A DNA stretch of 64,000 nucleotides from an uncultured Bacilli bacterium. Its GTDB lineage: Bacteria > Bacillota_I > Bacilli_A > RF39 > UBA660. The stretch covers positions 186,001 to 250,000 of the forward strand of contig CAKPNA010000001.1 in the NCBI GenBank assembly GCA_934168275.1, given 5' to 3'. Shown in pieces: positions 45,557-55,123 of the stretch (position 1 is its first letter; each line of letters starts with the position of its first letter). Under the pieces are notes generated by a model. It had not been told where the DNA came from. It searched no databases and saw only the letters and a list, made by a program, of their open reading frames with translations. The position numbers and the translations under genes are program-made.

Positions 45557-47884
45557 TTATTTATTTGTCGTTTTATTTCTCTTCTTAAATATTTTTCGAT
45601 ATATTTCTTCATAATCACTAACAAATATTATCTCTAATCCTTCTTTTATTATATCATCTATTTCTTCAATATCATTACTATTATCTTTAGGAATAAACAC
45701 TGTTTTAATACCACATCTTTTAGCAGCTATTAACTTTTCTTTAAGACCTCCTACCGGTAATATTTTACCACGTAGAGTAATCTCTCCTGTCATACTAATA
45801 TCATTAGGTACTGGTTTATCTAAAAATAAACTAATTAATGTTGTTAATATCGTAATACCTGCTGATGGACCATCTTTTGGTATAGAACCTGATTCAAAGT
45901 GAATATGAATATCATTATTATCTAATATATCACTATTTATTCCATAATTATCACAATTAGATTTAATATAACTTAGGGCTATCTCTACTGATTCTTTCAT
46001 TACTTCTCCAATAGAACCCGTAATATTTATATTACCTTTACCCTTAAAATATATTGCTGAAGTCTTTAATACCATCCCACCATATGGTGTATATGCTAAA
46101 GTATTGACTACACCTGAAGTATTATTCTCTAAACTATCATCAACATTATATTTATAATTACCTAAATAAGAAGTAATATTATCATTATCTATAAAATAAA
46201 CACTTCTCTTATTAAACTCATCTTCTAAAATAATCTTTCTAACTAAACTCTCTAATATTCTTTCTAACTCTCTTACTCCTGACTCTTTAGTATAATAATT
46301 AATAATTGTCTTAATAGCTTCTTTACTAATACTAATATTCTCCATCTTATAAGAAGATAACATCTTAGGTACTAAGTAATTTCTAGCTATTTCTATTTTT
46401 TCATACTCTGTATAACTAGATAGTTCTATTATTTCTAAACGATCTTTTAAAGCTTCCGGAATAGTATTAACATTATTAGCAGTCAATATAAACATAACTT
46501 TTGATAAATCAAACTTTTCTTCTATATAATTATCTATAAACATACTATTTTGTTCTTTATCTAATATATCTAATAATGTTGTTGATACATCTTTACGATA
46601 ATCTTTAGTAATCTTATCTATTTCATCTATTAAGAATACCGGATTATTAACGCCACACTTTCGTATTCCCTGAATTATCTTACCAGGATATGCCCCGATA
46701 TAAGTCTTACGATGTCCCATTATTTCGGCATCATCAACAATACTACCTACACTAACCTTAACAAACTTTCTATCTAAAACATTAGCAATAGATTTAGCTA
46801 AAGTAGTTTTACCAACACCAGAAGGTCCTACTAAACATATAATCGGACTATTTAAATCATCACTCTTACTCTTAGAAGCTATATATTCTAATATTCTATT
46901 CTTTATCTTACTAAGACCATAATGTGATTCATCTAACTTATTCTTAATATCTTTTATATCTTTATTATCAGTTGTTGAAGTATTCCACGGAAGATTAATT
47001 AACCAATCAATATAATTTCTAATAATACCAATTTCAGCCGAAGTAGCAGGCATTAATTCATATCTAGATATCTCTTCATTAAGTCTATCTATTATATAAC
47101 TAGGAGCATCCATCTTACTAATCTTATCCTTAAGTTTATTTATATCTCCCTCTTTTATATCTAATTCCCCTATTTCTTCCTTAATCAACTTAATCTTTTC
47201 TTTTAATATATAATTCTTTTGTTCTTCATCTAATCTATCTCTAAGTTTAGACTCAATACTATTCTCTAACTTAACAGTCTCTATCTCTTTATGTAAATCT
47301 TCTATTAAAAGTTTAGTACGATACATTGAATTAGATATCTCTATATATTTAAACTTATCATTATATGATAAAGGTAATTCTGAAATAATAATATCTGATA
47401 TTCTCCCTAAATTATTTAACCCATTAATTCTTCCTAAAACATTATTAGACATATTAGGGGATATCTCTATAAACTCTTCTAAGTTCTTAAATAATACTCT
47501 CTTTAAAGCTGTTGCTTCTAACTCATTATAATCATAATCTTTAGTAGGAATAATAAAAGCTTCTACTATCTTATTATCATCTTCAAAATAATTTAATACT
47601 TCTACCCTATCAATACCTACTAAAACTAATCTAATATTCTTATTAGGTAATACTAACTTAGATTTAATCTTAGCTAAAATAGCTATTTTAGGAAGTTCTC
47701 TTAAATTAGGACTCTCTTCTAAAGAATCTATATTATTTACTAACAAAATATTCCCATCATGAATTGATTCACTAAGTTCTATTATTTTCTTATCTCTTTC
47801 AAGATTAAACTCAACCCTAAGTTCATTATAAGGAAACAAAATTAAGTCATGCAAAAATAATATCGGTAAATTAGTTTCAACCAT
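45557..47884 (-). CDS. lon: ATP-dependent protease Lon
   Basis: 775 residues. The N-terminal LON substrate domain (1-190) begins LPILFLHDLILFPYNELRVEF. AAA+ has Walker A GPSGVGKTTLAKSIA near 351 and Walker B FLIDEIDKI near 417. The proteolytic domain carries the Ser/Lys dyad, with Ser in PKDGPSAGITILT near 675 and Lys in KEKLIAAKRCG near 718. It degrades damaged and regulatory proteins. The start follows AGGAGG. It is followed by ylbD and ylbE. Confidence 0.97.
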   Translation of the reverse strand: MVETNLPILFLHDLILFPYNELRVEFNLERDKKIIELSESIHDGNILLVNNIDSLEESPNLRELPKIAILAKIKSKLVLPNKNIRLVLVGIDRVEVLNYFEDDNKIVEAFIIPTKDYDYNELEATALKRVLFKNLEEFIEISPNMSNNVLGRINGLNNLGRISDIIISELPLSYNDKFKYIEISNSMYRTKLLIEDLHKEIETVKLENSIESKLRDRLDEEQKNYILKEKIKLIKEEIGELDIKEGDINKLKDKISKMDAPSYIIDRLNEEISRYELMPATSAEIGIIRNYIDWLINLPWNTSTTDNKDIKDIKNKLDESHYGLSKIKNRILEYIASKSKSDDLNSPIICLVGPSGVGKTTLAKSIANVLDRKFVKVSVGSIVDDAEIMGHRKTYIGAYPGKIIQGIRKCGVNNPVFLIDEIDKITKDYRKDVSTTLLDILDKEQNSMFIDNYIEEKFDLSKVMFILTANNVNTIPEALKDRLEIIELSSYTEYEKIEIARNYLVPKMLSSYKMENISISKEAIKTIINYYTKESGVRELERILESLVRKIILEDEFNKRSVYFIDNDNITSYLGNYKYNVDDSLENNTSGVVNTLAYTPYGGMVLKTSAIYFKGKGNINITGSIGEVMKESVEIALSYIKSNCDNYGINSDILDNNDIHIHFESGSIPKDGPSAGITILTTLISLFLDKPVPNDISMTGEITLRGKILPVGGLKEKLIAAKRCGIKTVFIPKDNSNDIEEIDDIIKEGLEIIFVSDYEEIYRKIFKKRNKTTNK

Positions 47885-47907
47885 AATGACACCTCCTGTT
47901 AGTAAAC

Positions 47908-47955
47908 AAAAAAAGATTATCCTAATTATTACTTAATATAAATAATAGAATAATC
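47908..47955 (-). terminator. Terminator between the pilin gene and lon
   Basis: GATTATTCTA and TAGGATAATC form a stem with a 21-nt loop, followed by T7 on the minus strand. Confidence 0.7.
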
Positions 47956-48043
47956 ACTTCCTTTGTTGGTTTTATATTCTAGCATAAAAAAAAAATATAT
48001 CAATATTTTTGACATATTTTTTACATTTTTTTATTTACCAATA

Positions 48044-48259
48044 TTAACCAAAATCTTTATCTTTATCCCCTTCACAATATCCTTCCCCTATTTTATCTCC
48101 TTCAATATATTCTTTATTCATAACCTGACAACTCATCTTGGTAACAGTATCTTTTAAATAACCACCAAATATTCTAACTAAACCAATAGCTACTACTGTT
48201 ATTAAAGATATAATTAATACATACTCAACCAAAGTCTGACCTTTTCTATTTAACCTCAT
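48044..48259 (-). CDS. Flp/Fap-type pilin-like protein
   Basis: 71 residues. An N-terminal type IV-like class: a short basic leader, then KGQTLVEYVLIISLITVVAIG with Glu at the fifth position of the hydrophobic segment, as in Flp/TadE-like prepilins. The polar C-terminus is short, with Cys near 48 and 62. The start follows GGAGGTC. It lies directly downstream of the second SipW-type protein gene. No tad assembly genes are in the window. Confidence 0.75.
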   Translation of the reverse strand: MRLNRKGQTLVEYVLIISLITVVAIGLVRIFGGYLKDTVTKMSCQVMNKEYIEGDKIGEGYCEGDKDKDFG

Positions 48260-48324
48260 TATATGACCTCCTATTATTATCTTAATTATAATATATAACT
48301 AAGTTTATTGTCAATATAATCTAC

Positions 48325-50148
48325 TTAATTTACAATAAACGGATTTGTAGAAGTGCCATTCCCACTTGCTAAAACAGAATTTGATTTCAAGGCAATTACA
48401 GGACGCACCAAAATAGGATTGACAACATAAAAATTACTAAGAACACCTGAAGAATTAGATATAAATTGAAACGCCATCCAATCGCCAAAATCAAGTGGCG
48501 ATAATGCCCAATAATCTACACCATTATACAAATAATATGACGTATTCGCCTGCCATATTACTCCTCCAGCATATGCCATCTCATCAGAAGTTATTAATCC
48601 AATTGGATATGTTAATGCTCCATTTCCATTATTTGTACTTGTTGTAAATTTATCATTAACATTCGGACATATAAAACTAGAATTATTGTCAGTAAATCTT
48701 TGCACACCACTAAAATAAAGCCAACCATTATAATTACTATAATCTTTATTCCAACCACTTATATTCATGACTTTATTATATGATCTATCATTGCAAAACA
48801 CAGCATCTTCTAATTGTGATGTATAACTTAACATATTATTTTCATACCATGTATCTATAAAAGTTTTTATTGTTGAACTAGTAACATTTGTAGAACCACC
48901 TAACATTTCTTCTAATATATCCATATGACTCTTACCATCACTTAATTCAAAATAATATGTTTTTTCATCATAACTATAAATAAGATGAATATAACTCACT
49001 TTTTGACAACTTATACTAGAACTAAAACAAGTATAATGATATCTACTAGCTATTGTCGTAAGTTCATTTGACCAGTTACTTGGATTTATTAACGTATAAG
49101 TGTCTTTCAATGTATATGTTCCATTTGCGTACGTTATATCATTACCAAATACGATATTTCCACTTAATGATGTTATATCTTTATTACTAGCGGTATAAGC
49201 AGTACCATACATATATCCTACATATGCAGGTGAATTATAGTTTGTATTAAATTGAATATTACCAATAGTAGTTGCTTCACCAGTATTATTACATTGTCCA
49301 TTAGAGGGAGTACCATCATAGATAAGTTTTACACCACCTGTTTCGGTTGTTCTTACTATTCGCCAACAAAAGTTAGCAAATAATACATGATTGTTATCTA
49401 CTGCTCCTCTGTAGTAATATACTGGTACATTATTCTCAGTAGCAGTTGTTGTATATATACCTTTTGTCCCATCAGCACTTGATGTTTTACTAAAATCTAT
49501 TCTTGTATATTTATCAGCACTACTCTTTATTTTATAAAACAAAGTATTTGTTCCGTTCCCATCATCATATCCGTAATCTATTGGTAAATTTGGATTATTA
49601 CTTGTTGTTCCTTTCATTTTTACTGATATACTGCCTGTCAAGTTTTGAGTTTCCGTTTCATCTAACCAAATATATAAGTAATACGTTTTTGTATAGATAT
49701 TACCTGATTTAGTTATATTATCATAATCATTTTTAATTAACCACACATCATTCCCAACTGTTTTATTTTTAAAACTACCGCCTGAAACAATGTCATCAGT
49801 ACAACTACTAGCATTAGTAGTAAGCATATATCTCATTGACTCTCTTTTTAAACTATCAGATAATGTTGAAATGTTCATACCTATACTAAATGATACTTTA
49901 CCACCCGATGTATTAGTAGATGTTGCTACTATTTTCTTTTTTAGGACATATTCACTAGTACACTTGGCTGGCACGAATGAAGTATTCGCATTTCCACCTC
50001 CATCAACAGTCAATGTTAAATTACCAGACTTTATTTGAGTAATATTAGTGGCTACTGCACTTGCTGTTAAGTAAGCGAATGTACTTCCTGTACCTAATAG
50101 TACTATTGATATAATAGTTAAAATAATAGATAATCTCTTTCTTTCCAT
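48325..50148 (-). CDS. SipW-type surface protein, paralogue of the DGR target
   Basis: 607 residues. The first 130 residues are very similar to those of the DGR target (SipW-type signal, then TNITQIKSGNLTLTVDGGGN). The C-terminal domain ends YWALSPLDFGD...LVRPVIAL, and residues 547-583 (48400-48510) are the equivalent of the VR, with the same 37-codon length. Synonymous codons there differ from the template at 5600-5712 (GCA/GCT, TTA/TTG, TCG/TCT), so this gene has not recently received that template. An insertion of about 90 residues distinguishes the middle domain. It is preceded by the same leader organisation as its paralogue. Confidence 0.8.
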   Translation of the reverse strand: MERKRLSIILTIISIVLLGTGSTFAYLTASAVATNITQIKSGNLTLTVDGGGNANTSFVPAKCTSEYVLKKKIVATSTNTSGGKVSFSIGMNISTLSDSLKRESMRYMLTTNASSCTDDIVSGGSFKNKTVGNDVWLIKNDYDNITKSGNIYTKTYYLYIWLDETETQNLTGSISVKMKGTTSNNPNLPIDYGYDDGNGTNTLFYKIKSSADKYTRIDFSKTSSADGTKGIYTTTATENNVPVYYYRGAVDNNHVLFANFCWRIVRTTETGGVKLIYDGTPSNGQCNNTGEATTIGNIQFNTNYNSPAYVGYMYGTAYTASNKDITSLSGNIVFGNDITYANGTYTLKDTYTLINPSNWSNELTTIASRYHYTCFSSSISCQKVSYIHLIYSYDEKTYYFELSDGKSHMDILEEMLGGSTNVTSSTIKTFIDTWYENNMLSYTSQLEDAVFCNDRSYNKVMNISGWNKDYSNYNGWLYFSGVQRFTDNNSSFICPNVNDKFTTSTNNGNGALTYPIGLITSDEMAYAGGVIWQANTSYYLYNGVDYWALSPLDFGDWMAFQFISNSSGVLSNFYVVNPILVRPVIALKSNSVLASGNGTSTNPFIVN

Positions 50149-50197
50149 AAATGTACACTCCCTTTCTTAGTAAATAATAACCACAGCAAAAAGAGTC

Positions 50198-50226
50198 TAA
50201 TTACTTAAACCCTCTTTACGTAATTA
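50198..50226 (-). promoter_or_regulatory. Attenuator-like hairpin before the second target-type gene
   Basis: TAATTAC (50226-50220) and GTAATTA (50204-50198) form a 7-bp stem followed by GACTCTTTTT. The 5' arm overlaps the end of the leader ORF at 50216. It is weaker than the hairpin at 7563-7618 but the block 50188-50214 is shared. Confidence 0.5.
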
Positions 50227-50305
50227 TATTATTTAAACAAACATACGAATTATCTTCAACCATCCCCAATAAAATTGAAGTTAACGTATTATTACCTTTT
50301 CTCAT
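50216..50305 (-). CDS. Leader peptide, 29 aa
   Basis: MRKGNNTLTSILLG at the start and YVCLNNIIT at the end. It matches the leader at 7589-7708 in position and in NN(T/M)LT..LLG, but has no G10 tract. The ribosome site is AAAAGAG. Its stop lies in the hairpin region. Confidence 0.5.
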   Translation of the reverse strand: MRKGNNTLTSILLGMVEDNSYVCLNNIIT

Positions 50306-50332
50306 AATTATCAGCTCTTTTCTAGCAAGTAT

Positions 50333-50380
50333 TTACTTACTACTATCTTTACTTGAAGAAGAAGTATCTTGATTATCCAT
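50333..50380 (-). CDS. Short leader ORF, 15 aa
   Basis: MDNQDTSSSSKDSSK, preceded by AAAGTAAGG. The first target-type locus has a similar piece (ISSE before a stop) without a start codon. It may be translated, or may be chance. Confidence 0.35.
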   Translation of the reverse strand: MDNQDTSSSSKDSSK

Positions 50381-50398
50381 TTTCCTTACTTTAAGTTA

Positions 50399-50427
50399 AT
50401 TATATAACAAAACATACTCAAATACAA
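50399..50427 (-). promoter_or_regulatory. Promoter of the second target-type operon
   Basis: TTGTAT (50427-50422), 17 bp, TATAAT (50404-50399), identical in -35, spacing and -10 to 7796-7824. Confidence 0.75.
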
Positions 50428-50430
50428 GCC

Positions 50431-51117
50431 TTAACTTTTGACCTCAACATAATCCCCTGAATCAAGATATATAATACCTTTAACACCATTTAAATTAGCA
50501 AATATACTTTCATACTTATTAATCTTCTCTATCTTAGTTAAAGTAATATATACATTATTGCCATCATCCATATATAATAAGAATCTCTCTTTATCTACTT
50601 CATTAGGACTATATTCAATAATAGATATATGTTCTAAAATAATTCTATCTATTAAATTAAATTTATCTACAAACTTATTATATATACTACTAACATCCCC
50701 TACTAGATATGGTAAGTTTTGGATATTCTTAGTATTATCTACTATTTCTCTACTAGATAATACTAACTTCTTACTATCCATCTCAATACATATTGGATTA
50801 TATTCATAAATAGTTATATATATTTTACCAAAAAACTTTTTCTTAACTTTAGCTTTCTCTATATAAGCATTCTTTTTTAACTCTTTCTCTATCTTTTTAC
50901 CTCTTGTTAAAATAAAAGAAGGATAAGAAGATAAATTAGATAATTCTATTACTTCTTTATCAGTTATAATATTATTATTTATAACATAAATATTACTTAT
51001 CTTTAAAGAACATATATAATACCCTAATAAACTTATAATAATTAATACTAATATAAATATTAATAGTTTTTTAATACTTAATTTTCTTTTCTTTACTTTT
51101 ACCCTTTTTTTATTCAT
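50431..51117 (-). CDS. ftsQ: Cell-division protein FtsQ/DivIB
   Basis: 228 residues. A basic cytosolic N-terminus and one helix (about 19-40) precede the POTRA segment (ISNIYVINNNIITDKEVIELSNL), then AYIEKAKVKKKFFGKIYITIYEYNPI (in part). It matches DivIB/FtsQ of Bacilli and lies after murB. It acts in the divisome. The start follows AAAAGGTG. Confidence 0.87.
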   Translation of the reverse strand: MNKKRVKVKKRKLSIKKLLIFILVLIIISLLGYYICSLKISNIYVINNNIITDKEVIELSNLSSYPSFILTRGKKIEKELKKNAYIEKAKVKKKFFGKIYITIYEYNPICIEMDSKKLVLSSREIVDNTKNIQNLPYLVGDVSSIYNKFVDKFNLIDRIILEHISIIEYSPNEVDKERFLLYMDDGNNVYITLTKIEKINKYESIFANLNGVKGIIYLDSGDYVEVKS

Positions 51118-51130
51118 ATCGCACCTTTTA

Positions 51131-52024
51131 TTAATTATCTATAATTACTTGTTCTAAATATAAGTCTATATTATTATTTTCTTTTACTTTATCTTTAGCT
51201 AAATTAATCAAGTTTATTATATCCTCCCCTGTTGCATTATCTTTATTAACAATAAAGTTAGCATGCATATCTGATATCATGGCCCCACCAATACTATATC
51301 CCTTTAAGTTAGCATCCTCTATTAACTTTCCAGCATACATTCCTTCTGGATTTCTAAAGACACTTCCTGCGGATGGATACTCAAGTGGTTGGGTTGCTTT
51401 TCTCTTTTCAAATCTTTTTTCTATTACAGCATTCATTTCTTCTTTATTACCGGGTTTTAACTTTAAAACTACTTCTAAAACTATGTAATCTTTATTCTTT
51501 TTAATAAATGAATTACGATAAGAAAAGTCCATATCTTCATTAGTTAACTCTATTATCTCTAGTTTAGGAGTAAGCACTTTAGCGGATACAAATACATCAC
51601 TAAATGACTCATTATATGCTCCAGCATTCATACTAACTGAAGCCCCAATCTCTCCCGGTATGGAAACTGAAAACTCCAACCCTGATAAAGAATTATTAAT
51701 AGCCATATTAGCTAGTTTAGAAAGAGCTACTCCTGCCCCTACTACTACTTTATCACCATCAAGCTCTATCTTATCTAGCTTAGATAACTTTATAACCACA
51801 CCATTATATCTATTATTTTTAAATACTACATTAGAACCATTACCAAGTACTAAATACTTATAATTATTTTCTTTAAGAAAGCTAATTAATTTAACTACTT
51901 CATCTATATCTTTAGGAAATACTAAATAATCACATTTAACATCTAATCGATATGTATTATATTTCTTTAAAGATACATCTTCATACATCTCGATATTATT
52001 ACTTCTAGTAAAATTTCTTATCAT
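51131..52024 (-). CDS. murB: UDP-N-acetylenolpyruvoylglucosamine reductase
   Basis: 297 residues. FAD-binding LVLGNGSNVVFKN, SGLEFSVSIPGEIGASVSMNAGAYN (in part; catalytic Ser/Glu region) and QPLEYPSAGSVFRNP. It uses NADPH and FAD to make UDP-MurNAc. It overlaps murG by 20 nt. Confidence 0.96.
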   Translation of the reverse strand: MIRNFTRSNNIEMYEDVSLKKYNTYRLDVKCDYLVFPKDIDEVVKLISFLKENNYKYLVLGNGSNVVFKNNRYNGVVIKLSKLDKIELDGDKVVVGAGVALSKLANMAINNSLSGLEFSVSIPGEIGASVSMNAGAYNESFSDVFVSAKVLTPKLEIIELTNEDMDFSYRNSFIKKNKDYIVLEVVLKLKPGNKEEMNAVIEKRFEKRKATQPLEYPSAGSVFRNPEGMYAGKLIEDANLKGYSIGGAMISDMHANFIVNKDNATGEDIINLINLAKDKVKENNNIDLYLEQVIIDN

Positions 52025-53099
52025 CCATTATCAATTCCTTTAATACTTCATATATCCTACTAGAACTATCTTTTATCCCTAAATCTTTTAAATTATTCTT
52101 AATCTCATTATATTCTTTTTCATTCTTTAAAATTCTATCTATCATAGTAATTAAATTATTTCTTGTTAAATCTTTTTCTTCTAATATTAAAGCAGCATTC
52201 TTATTAACTAAATCCATAGCATTTTTATATTGATGATTATTAGTAACATAAGGACTAGGTATAAATATTGAAGGTACTCCTAATACCATAATTTCACTCA
52301 TAGTAGTAGCACCCGCTCTAGTTATCATTAAATCAGTTACTTTCATTAATGATGGCATTTCATAAACAAAAGGTACTATCTTAACATTACTAGGTACATG
52401 AGTCTTCTTTACTTTTTCATAATAAGTATTACCTGTTACAAATAATACTTCATAATCTTTATCTCTAAAACTATTTAAAAACGATACTAACTTATCATTA
52501 ACTGTCTTACTACCTAATGATCCCATAACTATTAAAACTAATTTCTTATCTTTAGATAATCCATAATCTTCCTTATTAGCAGCCTTCATAGCAACTGCTT
52601 TCTCACTACAAGGATTACCTGTTAATACTACTTTACTTTTATCAAACTTATCCATTGTTGATTCAAAAGACACTCCAACTTTATCAGCATACTTTGCTAA
52701 ATATCTATTAGAAAGTCCTACTACTGAATTTTGTTCATGAATAAATGTCTTCTTACCTAACTTCTTTCCAGCCCATACAACAGGTGCTGTTACATATCCA
52801 CCTGTTCCTATAACAATATCTGGATCAAACTCTTTAATAATCTTCTTACACTTTAAACAAGCATTAATAAAGTAATATGCTGTCTTAAAGTTATCAATAG
52901 TTAGCTTTCTCTTAAATCCAGTAATTTTAATAGCTTCATATCTAATACCCATCTCCGGAATTAAATCTTTCTCCATTCTATCATCAGTACCAATATATAA
53001 AAACTCACTATTGGGTTCTTCTTTTTTTATCTTATTAATGATAGCAACAGCGGGGAAAATATGTCCTCCTGTACCACCAGCGCTAATAACTGCTCTCAT
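52005..53099 (-). CDS. murG: MurG N-acetylglucosaminyltransferase
   Basis: 364 residues. N-terminal SAGGTGGHIFPAVAI, GTGGYVTAPVVWAGKKLG, HEQNSVVGLSNR and the UDP-GlcNAc site RAGATTMSEIMVLGVPSIFIP (in part). It adds GlcNAc to lipid I to form lipid II at the membrane. The ATG follows GAGGTG. Transcribed first in a murG-murB-ftsQ cluster. Confidence 0.97.
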   Translation of the reverse strand: MRAVISAGGTGGHIFPAVAIINKIKKEEPNSEFLYIGTDDRMEKDLIPEMGIRYEAIKITGFKRKLTIDNFKTAYYFINACLKCKKIIKEFDPDIVIGTGGYVTAPVVWAGKKLGKKTFIHEQNSVVGLSNRYLAKYADKVGVSFESTMDKFDKSKVVLTGNPCSEKAVAMKAANKEDYGLSKDKKLVLIVMGSLGSKTVNDKLVSFLNSFRDKDYEVLFVTGNTYYEKVKKTHVPSNVKIVPFVYEMPSLMKVTDLMITRAGATTMSEIMVLGVPSIFIPSPYVTNNHQYKNAMDLVNKNAALILEEKDLTRNNLITMIDRILKNEKEYNEIKNNLKDLGIKDSSSRIYEVLKELIMDDKKFY

Positions 53100-53213
53100 T
53101 CATATACACCTCTATTTAATTATATCAAAAATAAAACCTAAAGTAATTATTTTCTACTAAATTATACACTTTTAATAAGAAAAATATGTAAAAACCTGTT
53201 CTACATATCTCAC

Positions 53214-54422
53214 TTATTTAAAATATTTAATAATAAAAGTAGTTCCTTCTCCTTTAGTAGAGTCTACACTTATCATCCCATTATCTTTCTCTATTATCTT
53301 TTTTGATAACGAAAGTCCTATTCCAACACTATCTCCTGATGACATCTTCCCTTTATAAAATCTCTTAAATATATTATCAACGTCTTCCTTATCCATTCCT
53401 TTACCAAAATCTTTTATCTTAATCTCATAATATAAATTATTAATCAAACCCTCAATAATAATCTTACTACCATTATCAGAGTACTCAATAGCATTCTTCA
53501 ATATATTAGTAATAGCCTCTACTTGCCATCTAAAATCACAATATATCCTACTATTCTTCCCCTTAAATATAATCTTTATATCTTTTAAGTCACATAAATT
53601 AGCAACATTACTAATAGCCTTATCTATTATATCTTTAATATTATTATCTTCTTTAATAAAAGTAATAGTATTAGACTCAAACTTTGATAAAGTTAAAATA
53701 GATTGTACTAAAAAAGTAATATTAAGTACTTCTCTTTTAATTTGTCTAATAAACTTATCTCTAACTATATTATCCATATCCGGATTATCAATCATATTAT
53801 CTAACATAATAGTAATAGAAGTCAGTGGTGTCTTTAACTGATGTGATATATCTTGCAATGATTCTTTTAAACTAATCTTATCTTTTAAAGAATTATCTGC
53901 TTGTTCTCTTAACATAACTGTTGTCTTATATATTTCTTGTTTTAAGATAGATAACTTATCCTCACTTAAATCATCTAGTTTTAATTCATAATTCTTATGA
54001 TTAATATCCTCAATTAACTTAATAATCTTATTAATCTCTAGGTCATCTTCTATTTCATATCTAACTATTAAATAAAATACTAATAATATCATTAATACTA
54101 ATAATAATATCTTAATTACACTATACTTCTGATGAATAGTATCATTTAATGCTATATAAGAATCATTTTCTATATCATAACCATACTCTTTTAAATAATT
54201 CATTCCTGAACTATTACTATTTAATAATTCCATTACTTCTTCCGTAGAAACATCTGGATATTTATTTCTAATAACTTCAATCATCGCATTTACTTTATAA
54301 TTAAAATTCTTTCGATATCCTTGATACTCTAATCTTGAAATAATAATAAATACTATTAAAAAACTAATAATTACTCCTATAAAACTTAATATATATCTTT
54401 TAAATCTCTCTTTATTTTTCAT
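53214..54422 (-). CDS. Membrane sensor histidine kinase
   Basis: 402 residues. Two helices (about 12-32 and 105-125) enclose a sensor domain of about 70 residues. DHp has the H-box SHQLKTPLTSITIMLD near 198. The ATPase domain has the N-box ITNILKNAIEY near 310, then IKDFGKGMD and GIGLSLSKKII. Its ATG overlaps the response regulator gene by 11 nt. It is probably the sensor for the adjacent ABC transporter. Confidence 0.93.
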   Translation of the reverse strand: MKNKERFKRYILSFIGVIISFLIVFIIISRLEYQGYRKNFNYKVNAMIEVIRNKYPDVSTEEVMELLNSNSSGMNYLKEYGYDIENDSYIALNDTIHQKYSVIKILLLVLMILLVFYLIVRYEIEDDLEINKIIKLIEDINHKNYELKLDDLSEDKLSILKQEIYKTTVMLREQADNSLKDKISLKESLQDISHQLKTPLTSITIMLDNMIDNPDMDNIVRDKFIRQIKREVLNITFLVQSILTLSKFESNTITFIKEDNNIKDIIDKAISNVANLCDLKDIKIIFKGKNSRIYCDFRWQVEAITNILKNAIEYSDNGSKIIIEGLINNLYYEIKIKDFGKGMDKEDVDNIFKRFYKGKMSSGDSVGIGLSLSKKIIEKDNGMISVDSTKGEGTTFIIKYFK

Positions 54423-55065
54423 CTATTCTATATCCTATTCCCTTAATTGTTATAATTATATCCGTCCCTAATTTCTCTCTTATTCTTTTTAAATAAACAG
54501 TAAGTGTATGATCGTCAACATCATTACCTGTCCACTCCCATATCTTATCTAGTATAGTATTTCTTCTAACAACTTTCCCAATATTAATAAATAATAGTTG
54601 TAATATCTTTAATTCTAAACTAGTTAGCCTAACTTCTTCATCATTCTTTTTAACTATCATCTTATCGATATCAAAATATATATCTTCTACTTTAATAATA
54701 GATTGTTTCTTCTTTCTTAAAATAATTTTATTTACTCGAACTAATAACTCTTTAGTAGAAAATGGTTTCGTCATATAATCTTCTGCTCCTAAATTAAGGC
54801 CTTTAATAATATCATCTTCATCATCTCTAGCTGTTAAAAATATTACCGGAATATCTAATTCTTTTATATTATTACTATATACATCAAAACCATTACCATC
54901 TTCTAGCATAACATCTAATATAATAACTTCTGGAATATTATCTTCTAAATACTTTAAAGTATCTTTAACACTACTAGTATAATCTAATTGATAATTATTC
55001 ATCTTAAAAGCATATATTAACCCATCAACTATATTCTTATTATCTTCTACTAATAAAATACGCAT
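54412..55065 (-). CDS. OmpR-family response regulator
   Basis: 217 residues. The receiver has LLVEDN, the acceptor Asp in VIILDVMLEDGNG near 52 and Lys in YMTKPF. The winged-helix C-terminus has RRNTILDKIWEWTGNDVDDHTLTVYLKRIREKLG (in part). It pairs with the kinase at 53214 and presumably controls the ABC genes transcribed just upstream. Confidence 0.95.
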   Translation of the reverse strand: MRILLVEDNKNIVDGLIYAFKMNNYQLDYTSSVKDTLKYLEDNIPEVIILDVMLEDGNGFDVYSNNIKELDIPVIFLTARDDEDDIIKGLNLGAEDYMTKPFSTKELLVRVNKIILRKKKQSIIKVEDIYFDIDKMIVKKNDEEVRLTSLELKILQLLFINIGKVVRRNTILDKIWEWTGNDVDDHTLTVYLKRIREKLGTDIIITIKGIGYRIDEK

Positions 55066-55123
55066 AATATATCACCTATACCCATTATAGCACAAAGAAA
55101 GAGATATTATACTCCTAATATCC

